This document shows positions 1 through 7,072 of a DNA stretch of 64,000 nucleotides, piece by piece. The stretch is from an uncultured Hungatella sp. (GTDB taxonomy: Bacteria; Bacillota; Clostridia; Lachnospirales; Lachnospiraceae). Numbering within the stretch: position 1 is the first letter of the stretch; every line of letters begins with the position of its first letter. The stretch covers positions 58,139 through 122,138 of the forward strand of contig CATLBR010000007.1 of NCBI GenBank assembly GCA_949879795.1. Direction: 5' to 3'. The translations under genes and the position numbers were made by a program. The notes beneath the pieces are model-generated. The model saw only the letters and a program-made list of their open reading frames with translations, made no database searches and was not told the origin of the DNA.

Positions 1-1406
1 TTATTGATAAAACCCCTGAAGAATGTGAGAAGCAGGATTCTGAAATCCAAGCCCATCGTCCAGTTCTCAATATAGTACAGGTCATGTTCTATTCTCTTTG
101 CTATGGAAGTATCTCCCCGGTACCCGTTGACCTGGGCCCACCCGGTCATCCCCGGTCGTACCTGATGCTTGATCATATACCTGGGAATCTCCTCCTTAAA
201 CTTCTCCACAAAAAACGGCCTCTCCGGCCTGGGCCCCACCAGACTCATATCTCCCCTGAGCACATTTAGAAACTGGGGCATCTCGTCGATGCTGGTCTTG
301 CGGATAAAACGACCCACAGGCGTCACTCTGGAATCGCCCGGGGTGGTCCACCGGCTTTTTTCCGCAGACGGCGGCTGCACCTCCATGGAACGGAACTTGT
401 ACATCTTAAAAGTCCGGTTGTGGAGCCCCACCCGCTCCTGACAGTAGATCAGCGGCCCCGGAGACGTAAGTTTAATAAGGATAGCCGCCAACAGCATGAC
501 GGGAGAAAACACCACAAGTCCGACTATAGAACCCGCGATATCCACCGCCCTCTTCATCACCTTGTTGGCAGTCTCGTTGAGAGGCACATGCCGGATGTTG
601 ATCACCGGCAGCCCCATAAGATCTTCCATATAAGGTTTTGTGGGAATCACATTGTTGTAATCCGGTATAAATTTGGTGTGAACTCCCGACTTTTCACAGG
701 AAGCCACAATACATTCCAGCTTCGCGTACTCCCCGATGCCCAGAGTGATGGCGATCTCGTCCAGAGTGTTCAGCGCCAGAATAGAATCCAGCTGGGCGAT
801 GGTCCCGACCACCTTAACCCCCTTGTACTCCCGTCCCACAAAGGCAAAATCGTCCAGGATACCATAGACCCTGTACCCCCACTCCGGATTGTACCTGACC
901 CGGTCGATAAACCCTTCCGCCGCCCTGCTGTAACCGATGAGCAGTATGTGCTTCTGATTATACCCTTTGCCCCGCATGGACCGGAGAATCTGGCGAATCA
1001 CATTCCTCTCCACCGTCTCCGCCACAAGATTAATCGCAAAGAAATAAAACACCATCCTCGTGGAATACTGCTGAAAATAAGGATTCTTTTTCAGCAGCAA
1101 AAGCAGCATGGAGATAATGAGAAGGCCTGTGAGATTAGCCTTGCAAATATTCGCGAATTCATATCTGCGCTGCTGCACCCTCTTAGGCGTATACATATGA
1201 AAGAATGCATATAAAACCAGGTACAGCGGCACAAGAACAACGAGGACAGAAAAATAAAACTCGGGTGACAGAAGCTTTTTCTCAGGACTGAACATCTGAT
1301 TGCCCAAAAACAGCACCAGCCACCCGCAGGTATACGACAAGATCACCACCAGCGCGTCCAGCACAACATGGAGAGTGTTCAGCTTTTTCTGGTTAGCTTT
1401 TATCAT
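1..1406 (-). CDS. Initiating sugar transferase, WcaJ-type (3' end cut by window)
   Basis: Polyprenyl-phosphate glycosylphosphotransferase that would move a sugar-1-phosphate from a nucleotide sugar onto undecaprenyl phosphate at the membrane, starting repeat-unit assembly. The reading frame starts at an ATG at 1406 with AAGGTG seven bases upstream. It stays open to base 1, and by comparison with relatives only a few C-terminal residues are missing. The N-terminal third has several hydrophobic membrane segments, followed by a Rossmann-like region (LLIGYSRAAEGF). The C-terminal catalytic domain has another hydrophobic segment, then KMYKFRSM, the DEMPQ motif and SLVGPRPERP, all typical of the PF02397 bacterial sugar transferase domain. 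Sugar specificity cannot be read from the sequence. It lies downstream of a structured leader RNA with its own promoter. It is one of three initiating transferases in the window (the others are at 16260-17675 and 57966-59369). Confidence 0.9.
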   Translation of the reverse strand, partial: MIKANQKKLNTLHVVLDALVVILSYTCGWLVLFLGNQMFSPEKKLLSPEFYFSVLVVLVPLYLVLYAFFHMYTPKRVQQRRYEFANICKANLTGLLIISMLLLLLKKNPYFQQYSTRMVFYFFAINLVAETVERNVIRQILRSMRGKGYNQKHILLIGYSRAAEGFIDRVRYNPEWGYRVYGILDDFAFVGREYKGVKVVGTIAQLDSILALNTLDEIAITLGIGEYAKLECIVASCEKSGVHTKFIPDYNNVIPTKPYMEDLMGLPVINIRHVPLNETANKVMKRAVDIAGSIVGLVVFSPVMLLAAILIKLTSPGPLIYCQERVGLHNRTFKMYKFRSMEVQPPSAEKSRWTTPGDSRVTPVGRFIRKTSIDEMPQFLNVLRGDMSLVGPRPERPFFVEKFKEEIPRYMIKHQVRPGMTGWAQVNGYRGDTSIAKRIEHDLYYIENWTMGLDFRILLLTFFRGFIN

Positions 1407-1499
1407 GAATTTTCACCTTAGTATTAATGTGCTGCCATATTTCATCTATTATACATGAAAATACCAGACCAGACATTAAAATTCTCTTAAGAAAATATA

Positions 1500-1785
1500 T
1501 GTTTTCATTTTGGGGGGAGCGGTGACAGGTCCGCCTGGGAGTGTTCCTGTTCCCGTCCGAGGCATTTATCCCGCCAACCGAAACGCTTTTCCCCACTCCC
1601 CCGGATCCCCTCCCGAAAGGCCCCCGCTTTCCCGTGGCTTTCCTCCGAGCCTGCCAGAATAGTAGTCCAGGAGAGACTTGTATTCCCAATGAGGGGCATT
1701 TGACCCGCCGGTCCTTAGTTCGCGTCTTTTGCGAGCTTAGTACCGCTGCAGGGTAGTCGAAAACACGCCCCTCTTAAAGCAGAAT
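1500..1785 (-). ncRNA. Structured leader RNA of the sugar transferase gene
   Basis: The 411-base gap between the genes at 1818 and 1406 is not coding on the minus strand but is rich in pairing. Near the 5' end, GAGGGGC/GCCCCTC (1691-1697 with 1767-1773) closes a four-way junction. Its three hairpins have stems at 1741-1744/1752-1755, 1720-1723/1731-1734 and 1702-1705/1710-1713. Two copies of ACUAAG flank the middle hairpin. Further 3', GGGGGAG and CTCCCCC form another possible long-range stem. A sigma-A-like promoter sits just upstream. Position and size fit a cis-acting RNA controlling transcription of the polysaccharide gene, as the EAR (epsC) element does in Bacillus eps operons. I cannot confirm membership of any Rfam family. 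Confidence 0.5.
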
Positions 1786-1787
1786 AT

Positions 1788-1816
1788 AGTATAGCTCAGC
1801 TTCCGGGAATATTCAA
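1788..1816 (-). promoter_or_regulatory. Promoter of the leader RNA / sugar transferase
   Basis: TTGAAT (1811-1816) and TATACT (1788-1793) on the minus strand with a 17-base spacer, starting two bases beyond the stop codon of the upstream GT2 gene. The predicted start near 1780 gives a leader of about 375 bases. Confidence 0.65.
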
Positions 1817-1817
1817 C

Positions 1818-2825
1818 CTAAAATTTTCTTAATGCCTTGTTGGCCTGGCGCCTGGAGAATTCGCAGATGTAGATGAGTGTTCCCCATATAAGCTCCCACT
1901 GAATGGCCAGATAATTGCCCAGGTTCTCCTTTCGGTAAACTACTTTCTGACATGTCCCGGCGGTGGAGAACCCTTCCCTAAGGCCTTCCGTGTACGCCTT
2001 GTCAAATCCCAGCTTCTTGAAAAATCCGTATTTCACCCCGATGCCCAGTGCCAGAGGCAGCCCATTGACCAAAAGCTGAGGCCAGGGCATGTTTTTGTAA
2101 TTCACATAAATGTTGTTCCGAGCCGCCAGCTTCACCTTGAAATCGTTGTACTTTGAGCCGCTGGTGGCGCTCCCCAGGTGGTACACCACCGCAGTTGGAC
2201 AATACAGATTGTGATACCCGAAAATCTTGGCCCGGTAGCACACATCGATGTCCTCCAGATAGGCGAAATGCTTCTCGTCAAAATAGCCGATGGTCTCAAA
2301 CACCTTCCTACGGTAGATGGCCGCCCCTGCGCAGGCAGAGAACACTTCCTTTGGACGGCAGTACCTTTTCACACTCTGTCCCACGCCCCTCTGGTAAGCC
2401 CATCCAAGCAGCGAGTACATGTCCCCTGCGCTGTCCATCAGCTCCCTGTTGTGGAACTGAACCATCTTGGCGCTCACCGCGAAAATCTTCTCCGAGCGGC
2501 TGATGGACCGTATCAGCTCCCCCACAAACTCCTGCTCTGCCTGGGTATCGTTGTTGAGCAGAATCACATAGGGAGTTTTTGAAGCCCGGATCCCCCGGTT
2601 GACGGCTCCGGAAAATCCGGTGTTGGTCTCCAGAAAGATCCCGGGAATGCCCTGCTCTTTTATCCACCCCACGCTGCCGTCCGTGGAGCCGTTGTCCACG
2701 ATCAGTATATCAAAATCTCTGCATTTCTGTCTCTTTAAGGCCTCTATACATGGCTTCAAAAAAGAAAGACCGTTGTAGTTGGGTATCACTACCGTCGCCT
2801 TACGCCGTCTGTCTTCCGTCATCAT
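1818..2825 (-). CDS. Family 2 glycosyltransferase
   Basis: 335-residue GT-A enzyme, probably adding one sugar to the lipid-linked repeat unit on the cytoplasmic face. ATVVIPNYNG at residues 10-19 is the start of the nucleotide-binding fold. DNGSTDGS follows, then LLNNDTQAE, where NND replaces the usual DxD metal site, as is common in rhamnosyltransferase-like GT2 proteins. AYLEDIDVCYRAK contains the ED catalytic-base motif. The C-terminal 80 residues are basic and amphipathic, consistent with membrane association. Its start overlaps the stop of the preceding gene by four bases (ATGA), so the two are translationally coupled. Donor and acceptor are unknown. Confidence 0.85.
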   Translation of the reverse strand: MMTEDRRRKATVVIPNYNGLSFLKPCIEALKRQKCRDFDILIVDNGSTDGSVGWIKEQGIPGIFLETNTGFSGAVNRGIRASKTPYVILLNNDTQAEQEFVGELIRSISRSEKIFAVSAKMVQFHNRELMDSAGDMYSLLGWAYQRGVGQSVKRYCRPKEVFSACAGAAIYRRKVFETIGYFDEKHFAYLEDIDVCYRAKIFGYHNLYCPTAVVYHLGSATSGSKYNDFKVKLAARNNIYVNYKNMPWPQLLVNGLPLALGIGVKYGFFKKLGFDKAYTEGLREGFSTAGTCQKVVYRKENLGNYLAIQWELIWGTLIYICEFSRRQANKALRKF

Positions 2826-5047
2826 GGCTTCTTCTCCTCCTGTCTCATCAGTTCCACTATGGCAGGGTCCAGCTTGTACGGTTCCCCAATCCCCTCTTTT
2901 TTCAAATCTCTCAGAGCAAAATTTGATTTGCGCAGCGTGAGATTAGGGTTGTAATAAGGGTCGCCGTCCCTCAGGATATCCGGCCACTTCCTCCCGAATT
3001 TGGCCACCTCCCGGTTGAATCTGGCCACCTTCTCCGGCGTGTCCTCAAGCCCTCTTGATTTCGACTCATAGTGGTACAGGAGAGCGTAGGGAGCATAGAC
3101 CACCAGCTTTCCCAGACTGCGCACCTTCATACAGTAGTCTATATCGTTGAAAGCCACAGCCAGATCCTCGCTGAAGCCCCCCACCGCGTCAAACACCGTC
3201 CTCTTGCTCATCATGCAGGCAGCCGTCACCGCACTGTAATCCTGGGCGCACATAGCCCGGTGGAAATAGCTGTTCTCCGCCTTGTGAAGACCTATGAAGG
3301 TGTGGCCTGCTATGCCCCCGAAGCCAACCACCACCCCTGCATGCTGGATGGTGTCGTCCTGGTACAGAAGCCTGGCTCCCACGGCGCCCACATCTTCCCG
3401 CTGGCAGAAGCCCAGCATCTCCTCAACAAAGTTCTCCGCGATCAACTCCGTGTCATTATTTAAAAACAGAAGATATTCTCCCTTCCCATGCATCACGCCG
3501 AAGTTGTTGATGGCCGAGTAGTTAAATTCTCTGGTCCATGTGACCACCCGCACCTGGGGAAATTCTTTCTGAACAGCTTTATAATAGTCGAAGGTCTCCT
3601 TCTTCGTGCTGTTGTTCTCCACCACCACAAACTCCAGATTCTTGTATGTTCCCCTGGTGATCATAGTCCTGACGCACAGATCCAGATCCTGGTGATGATC
3701 TTTGTTGGGGATGATCACCGACACCAGAGGGTCTCCCTGAATCTTGAAAACGGTGTGGTAAATGCCGTAATCCACCCCTTTTTCCACCCTCACAGCTTCG
3801 ATTCCCACACGGCGGTAATGTTCCATGATGGCCCTCGCCCCCGCCTCAAAGGCGTAGAGCTTGCTCTCGGGATTGCTGGCCGTGGAGTCCTGATGACATC
3901 GCCAGTGGTACAGAACTTTGGGGATATGATAGATCCCCTCCGCCGCCTCGGTGCACCGGAAGATAAAGTCGTAATCCTGCGCTCCGTCGTACTCCTTCCT
4001 CAGCCCTCCCACCTTTTTCACCAACTCCCGCTTCACCACAAACTGGTGACAGATATAGTTGACGCTGGTGAGAAGATCCGGATTAAAGTCCGGCTTAAAA
4101 TGAGGGTCAAACAGGGCTCCCCCGTCCATGTCCATCTTGTCCTCGTCAGAATAGATCACATCGCACTCCGGATGCTCCATTATAGCCCTGGCACACTCGT
4201 AGAGGGCGTTCTCCGTCATGGCGTCGTCATGGTCGGCCAGAACGATATAGTCCCCCCCGGCCATGGCTATCGCCTCGTTGGTGTTCACCGAGATGCCTCC
4301 GTTGTATCCCAGTTTTTTATACCGGAACCGGGAGTCTTTTGCCATGTATCGCTTCACAATCCTTGACACGTCCTCCCCCTCAGGGCTTCCGTCCACCATA
4401 CACAGCTCCCAGTTTCCGTAAGTCTGATCCCTGACCGAGTCGAGCATCTCCCTTAGATAGCGCTCCGGGGTCCGGTAGAGAGGCATGACAATAGAAAACA
4501 TGGGGCCCTGTGCCCAGGTTTCCTGCTTCTGACGCTCCAATTCCTGGTGGTCCGGCCTGGTGAGGGAATACCACTCTCCGTAGTCATAGTCATTGTCGAT
4601 GCCCTGGAGCTTGTGGAGGGACTTCACAAACAGTGCCCGCAGACCGTTCTCTTTCCAGAAATCAAGGGCCACATGAACTGTCTCCATGTTCATCAGATCT
4701 TTTATTTTCTGAAGACGTTTGTGGGCCACGCTGGACCGCTTCTCGATAAGTTTTTCATTGTATCTGACCCGGACCGTTCTGCCGTCGCACCGGATCACCA
4801 GATAGTAGTCGCTGCCCCGCCTGTAGGGAAACTGAATGTCAAATCCAAAGTCTCTGTCATACACCTTTCCATAGTAAATCTGGCTCACATCGTCCCGCCT
4901 GGTGGACACGTACTTAAATTTCACAGGTTTATGGCGGCCGTTCTCCACCCGAAACTCCGGCTGTGATTTTGGCGTCTTCCCTATGACCCACCCGTTGAGC
5001 TGTATAGAATTCTCCCGGACCCGCACCACATCAATATTATGCTTCAT
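2822..5047 (-). CDS. Two-domain family 2 glycosyltransferase
   Basis: 741-residue protein carrying two GT2 catalytic domains. An N-terminal beta-rich region of about 140 residues precedes the first GT2 domain, which begins at FSIVMPLYR and has VIYSDEDKMD as the donor/metal site. The second begins at VSVIIPNKDHH, with LLFLNNDTEL and AFNDIDYCMKVR. Such double GT2 proteins occur in O-antigen, capsule and rhamnan loci and can add two sugars or polymerise a stretch. I start it at the ATG at 5047, which has AGGAGCAGGGCG just upstream; a longer form from 5071 is possible but would overlap the previous gene more. It overlaps the preceding gene by 11 bases and the following gene by four. Confidence 0.85.
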   Translation of the reverse strand: MKHNIDVVRVRENSIQLNGWVIGKTPKSQPEFRVENGRHKPVKFKYVSTRRDDVSQIYYGKVYDRDFGFDIQFPYRRGSDYYLVIRCDGRTVRVRYNEKLIEKRSSVAHKRLQKIKDLMNMETVHVALDFWKENGLRALFVKSLHKLQGIDNDYDYGEWYSLTRPDHQELERQKQETWAQGPMFSIVMPLYRTPERYLREMLDSVRDQTYGNWELCMVDGSPEGEDVSRIVKRYMAKDSRFRYKKLGYNGGISVNTNEAIAMAGGDYIVLADHDDAMTENALYECARAIMEHPECDVIYSDEDKMDMDGGALFDPHFKPDFNPDLLTSVNYICHQFVVKRELVKKVGGLRKEYDGAQDYDFIFRCTEAAEGIYHIPKVLYHWRCHQDSTASNPESKLYAFEAGARAIMEHYRRVGIEAVRVEKGVDYGIYHTVFKIQGDPLVSVIIPNKDHHQDLDLCVRTMITRGTYKNLEFVVVENNSTKKETFDYYKAVQKEFPQVRVVTWTREFNYSAINNFGVMHGKGEYLLFLNNDTELIAENFVEEMLGFCQREDVGAVGARLLYQDDTIQHAGVVVGFGGIAGHTFIGLHKAENSYFHRAMCAQDYSAVTAACMMSKRTVFDAVGGFSEDLAVAFNDIDYCMKVRSLGKLVVYAPYALLYHYESKSRGLEDTPEKVARFNREVAKFGRKWPDILRDGDPYYNPNLTLRKSNFALRDLKKEGIGEPYKLDPAIVELMRQEEKKP

Positions 5048-5999
5048 CGCCCTGCTCCTCTTCCTGATCAAAATTGATCCTCTCTTCCTCTATGACCAGT
5101 GGGCGGTTCATAACTCTGGAGTTTATGGCCAGAATGTACTCTCCCACCATCCCGATAAAGAATATCTGAACCGAGCCTAAAAAACACATGCCGATGAGAA
5201 GAGGAGCCATGCCGGCTGCGAAACGGTCCCAGTACATCAGCTTCATCGCCAGGTACACCACCGCCACCACCATGCTGACACAACAGCAGATACTTCCGAA
5301 CACCGTGGCCAGCCTGAGACCTGCCTTGGTGTAGGAGGTGACGCTTAGCATAGCCGCGTCATACAGCCTGTAAAAATTGTTGCTGGTCTTTCCCGCCCGC
5401 CGCAGAGGCTGCTCGTAGGGGATCTCTTTCCTGCAAAACCCCAGCTCCGCCACAATTCCCCGCAGAAACGGGGTCGGATCATCCAGGTCCCGCAGCACCT
5501 GGATAAATCTTTTGTCGTACAGGCCGAACCCTGTAAACTGTTCGATCTGCTCCACGTCCGACAGCTTTTTGATCATCTTGTAGTAGCAGCCCCGAAGCCA
5601 GTACATCACCGGGTTCTCTTTGCTGGACTTTTTGATGCCTATAACGATCTTGTATCCGTTCTCCCACTCCTCCACATACCTGGGGATCATCTCTACCGGG
5701 TCCTGGAAATCAGCAGCCATGAGCACCGTGCAGTCCCCGGTGCTCTGGAGCATGGCATAGTAGGGGGAGTTGAACTGCCCGAAATTCTTGGCGTTGAAAA
5801 TCCCTTTGATTCCCCGGTCTCCTGCCGCCAGCCTGCGGATGATATCTCTGGTACTGTCTTTGGAATCATTGTCAATAAAAATAATCTCATATCTATAAGA
5901 AGGAAGACTCTCCCTGAACATGGCCCGCAGGGCGTCCGCCAGAGCCTCCACATTTTCCTCTTCATTATAGCAAGGCACTACGATGCTGATGGTCTTCAT
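5037..5999 (-). CDS. GtrB/DPM1-like membrane GT2
   Basis: 320-residue polyprenyl-phosphate glycosyltransferase type. ISIVVPCYNEEEN at the N terminus, FIDNDSKDST and LMAADFQDP (the DxQDP variant of the metal/donor motif) define the GtrB/CsbB/DPM1 group. Two hydrophobic helices near residues 230-295 anchor it in the membrane. Family members make polyprenyl-phosphate-linked monosaccharides that are flipped and used outside the cell, although no GT-C or YfhO partner is adjacent here. Its start overlaps the upstream dehydrogenase gene by four bases (ATGA). It could instead act directly on the repeat unit. Confidence 0.8.
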   Translation of the reverse strand: MKTISIVVPCYNEEENVEALADALRAMFRESLPSYRYEIIFIDNDSKDSTRDIIRRLAAGDRGIKGIFNAKNFGQFNSPYYAMLQSTGDCTVLMAADFQDPVEMIPRYVEEWENGYKIVIGIKKSSKENPVMYWLRGCYYKMIKKLSDVEQIEQFTGFGLYDKRFIQVLRDLDDPTPFLRGIVAELGFCRKEIPYEQPLRRAGKTSNNFYRLYDAAMLSVTSYTKAGLRLATVFGSICCCVSMVVAVVYLAMKLMYWDRFAAGMAPLLIGMCFLGSVQIFFIGMVGEYILAINSRVMNRPLVIEEERINFDQEEEQGDEA

Positions 6000-7072
6000 A
6001 GCATTTCCCTTTCGTTCATTGTCACCATAACCTTCACCAGGTCCTGAGGCTTTTCTTTCATCAGATACAGGGCATCCTCAATTCTGTCAAACCCTGCCAG
6101 ACAGTGGGTCACCAGGCGCTCCGGATGAATCCTCCCATACCGGGCCATCTTCATCATCCGTTCGATTCTCACCCTGCCGCCCTCAGCCAGCTCTGTCCGT
6201 ATAGTCTTTCCCGCCATTCCCCGTCCTCCGGAGAATTTTGGAAAGGGAAGATTCCCTGTACCGCCGAAGTAATTCACGTTGGACACCGTGCCGATGCCGT
6301 ACCTTACCATGTCCACCGCCTGGGCAAACACCTGGTCGTCTCCTCCGCAGACGATGACACTGTCCGCCCCCAGCCCGTCTGTGCGCTCCATAACCTGCTC
6401 CACCACGTCCCCGTTCCTGTAATCCAGCACCTCCGCAGCTCCCATCTCCAGAGCCAGAGCCGTGCATACCGGGCGGCTTCCCACGGCCAGCACCCTGGCT
6501 GCCCCCAAAAGAGAAGCTCCCGCCACCGCCATAAGGCCGACAGGGCCGATGCCCATGACCACCACGGTGTCTCCGAACCGGATACCTGCATTCTCCGCTC
6601 CCGTAAAACCGGTAGTGACCACATCCACGCACATCAGCGCCTGTCTTATGGACACCCCTTCCGGAATCTTTGCCAGAGTAGTGTCTGCATCGGGGATCAG
6701 AAAGCGCTCCGAGAACACTCCCGGCTGACTTCTGCCCAGCTGATGGCCGGAAAACGGAGCCGACGCATGTTTAAAATTGTGTTCCTGTATCCCCCTGGCT
6801 CTCCAATCCGGAGTGATAGCAGGAACCGCCACTACCTCTCCGGGCCTGAAATCTTCCACATATTCTCCAACCTCCGCCACTCTGGCCACACACTCGTGGC
6901 CCAGCACCAGATTGGGTTTCTTTCTGGAACCTCCGCCAAACACCGTGTGGACATCTGAAGAACAGGGGGCCATAGCCACCGGCTCCATGATAGCCCCGTA
7001 AGGCGTCAGTTCAGGTTCCTCCACCTGAGCCCATCCTACAACCCCGGGCTCTCTCAGTACAAATGCTTTCAT
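5996..7072 (-). CDS. Zinc-dependent secondary alcohol dehydrogenase (isopropanol-dehydrogenase type)
   Basis: 358-residue medium-chain dehydrogenase that aligns by eye along its whole length with clostridial NADP-dependent secondary alcohol dehydrogenases: MKAF start, APCSSDVHTVF, LGHE, VVPAITPDWR, TTGF, GIGPVGLMAVAGA, VGSRPVC, NVNYFG and KPQDL. Cys37, His59-Glu60 and the Asp before the TTGF segment are the expected catalytic zinc ligands. GSRP is the NADPH-binding signature of this group. The four-cysteine structural zinc site is absent, as in that family. It lies between a GT2 gene and a sugar epimerase/methyltransferase gene with four-base overlaps on both sides, so I infer that it reduces a ketone on a nucleotide sugar or its side chain rather than acting in fermentation. 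Confidence 0.85.
   Translation of the reverse strand: MKAFVLREPGVVGWAQVEEPELTPYGAIMEPVAMAPCSSDVHTVFGGGSRKKPNLVLGHECVARVAEVGEYVEDFRPGEVVAVPAITPDWRARGIQEHNFKHASAPFSGHQLGRSQPGVFSERFLIPDADTTLAKIPEGVSIRQALMCVDVVTTGFTGAENAGIRFGDTVVVMGIGPVGLMAVAGASLLGAARVLAVGSRPVCTALALEMGAAEVLDYRNGDVVEQVMERTDGLGADSVIVCGGDDQVFAQAVDMVRYGIGTVSNVNYFGGTGNLPFPKFSGGRGMAGKTIRTELAEGGRVRIERMMKMARYGRIHPERLVTHCLAGFDRIEDALYLMKEKPQDLVKVMVTMNEREML

Noticed and set aside
420..1214. Long plus-strand open frame opposite the sugar transferase
   Set aside because: It is the antisense of a clear PF02397 gene, has no ribosome site and its translation has no recognisable domain. The same applies to other long antisense frames, e.g. 7087-8373 and 9369-10952.
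1691..1773. T-box or tmRNA
   Set aside because: No T-box antiterminator sequence and no tmRNA tag frame or tRNA-like ends were found, although the GGGGC and UUUUCGAC strings are superficially similar.
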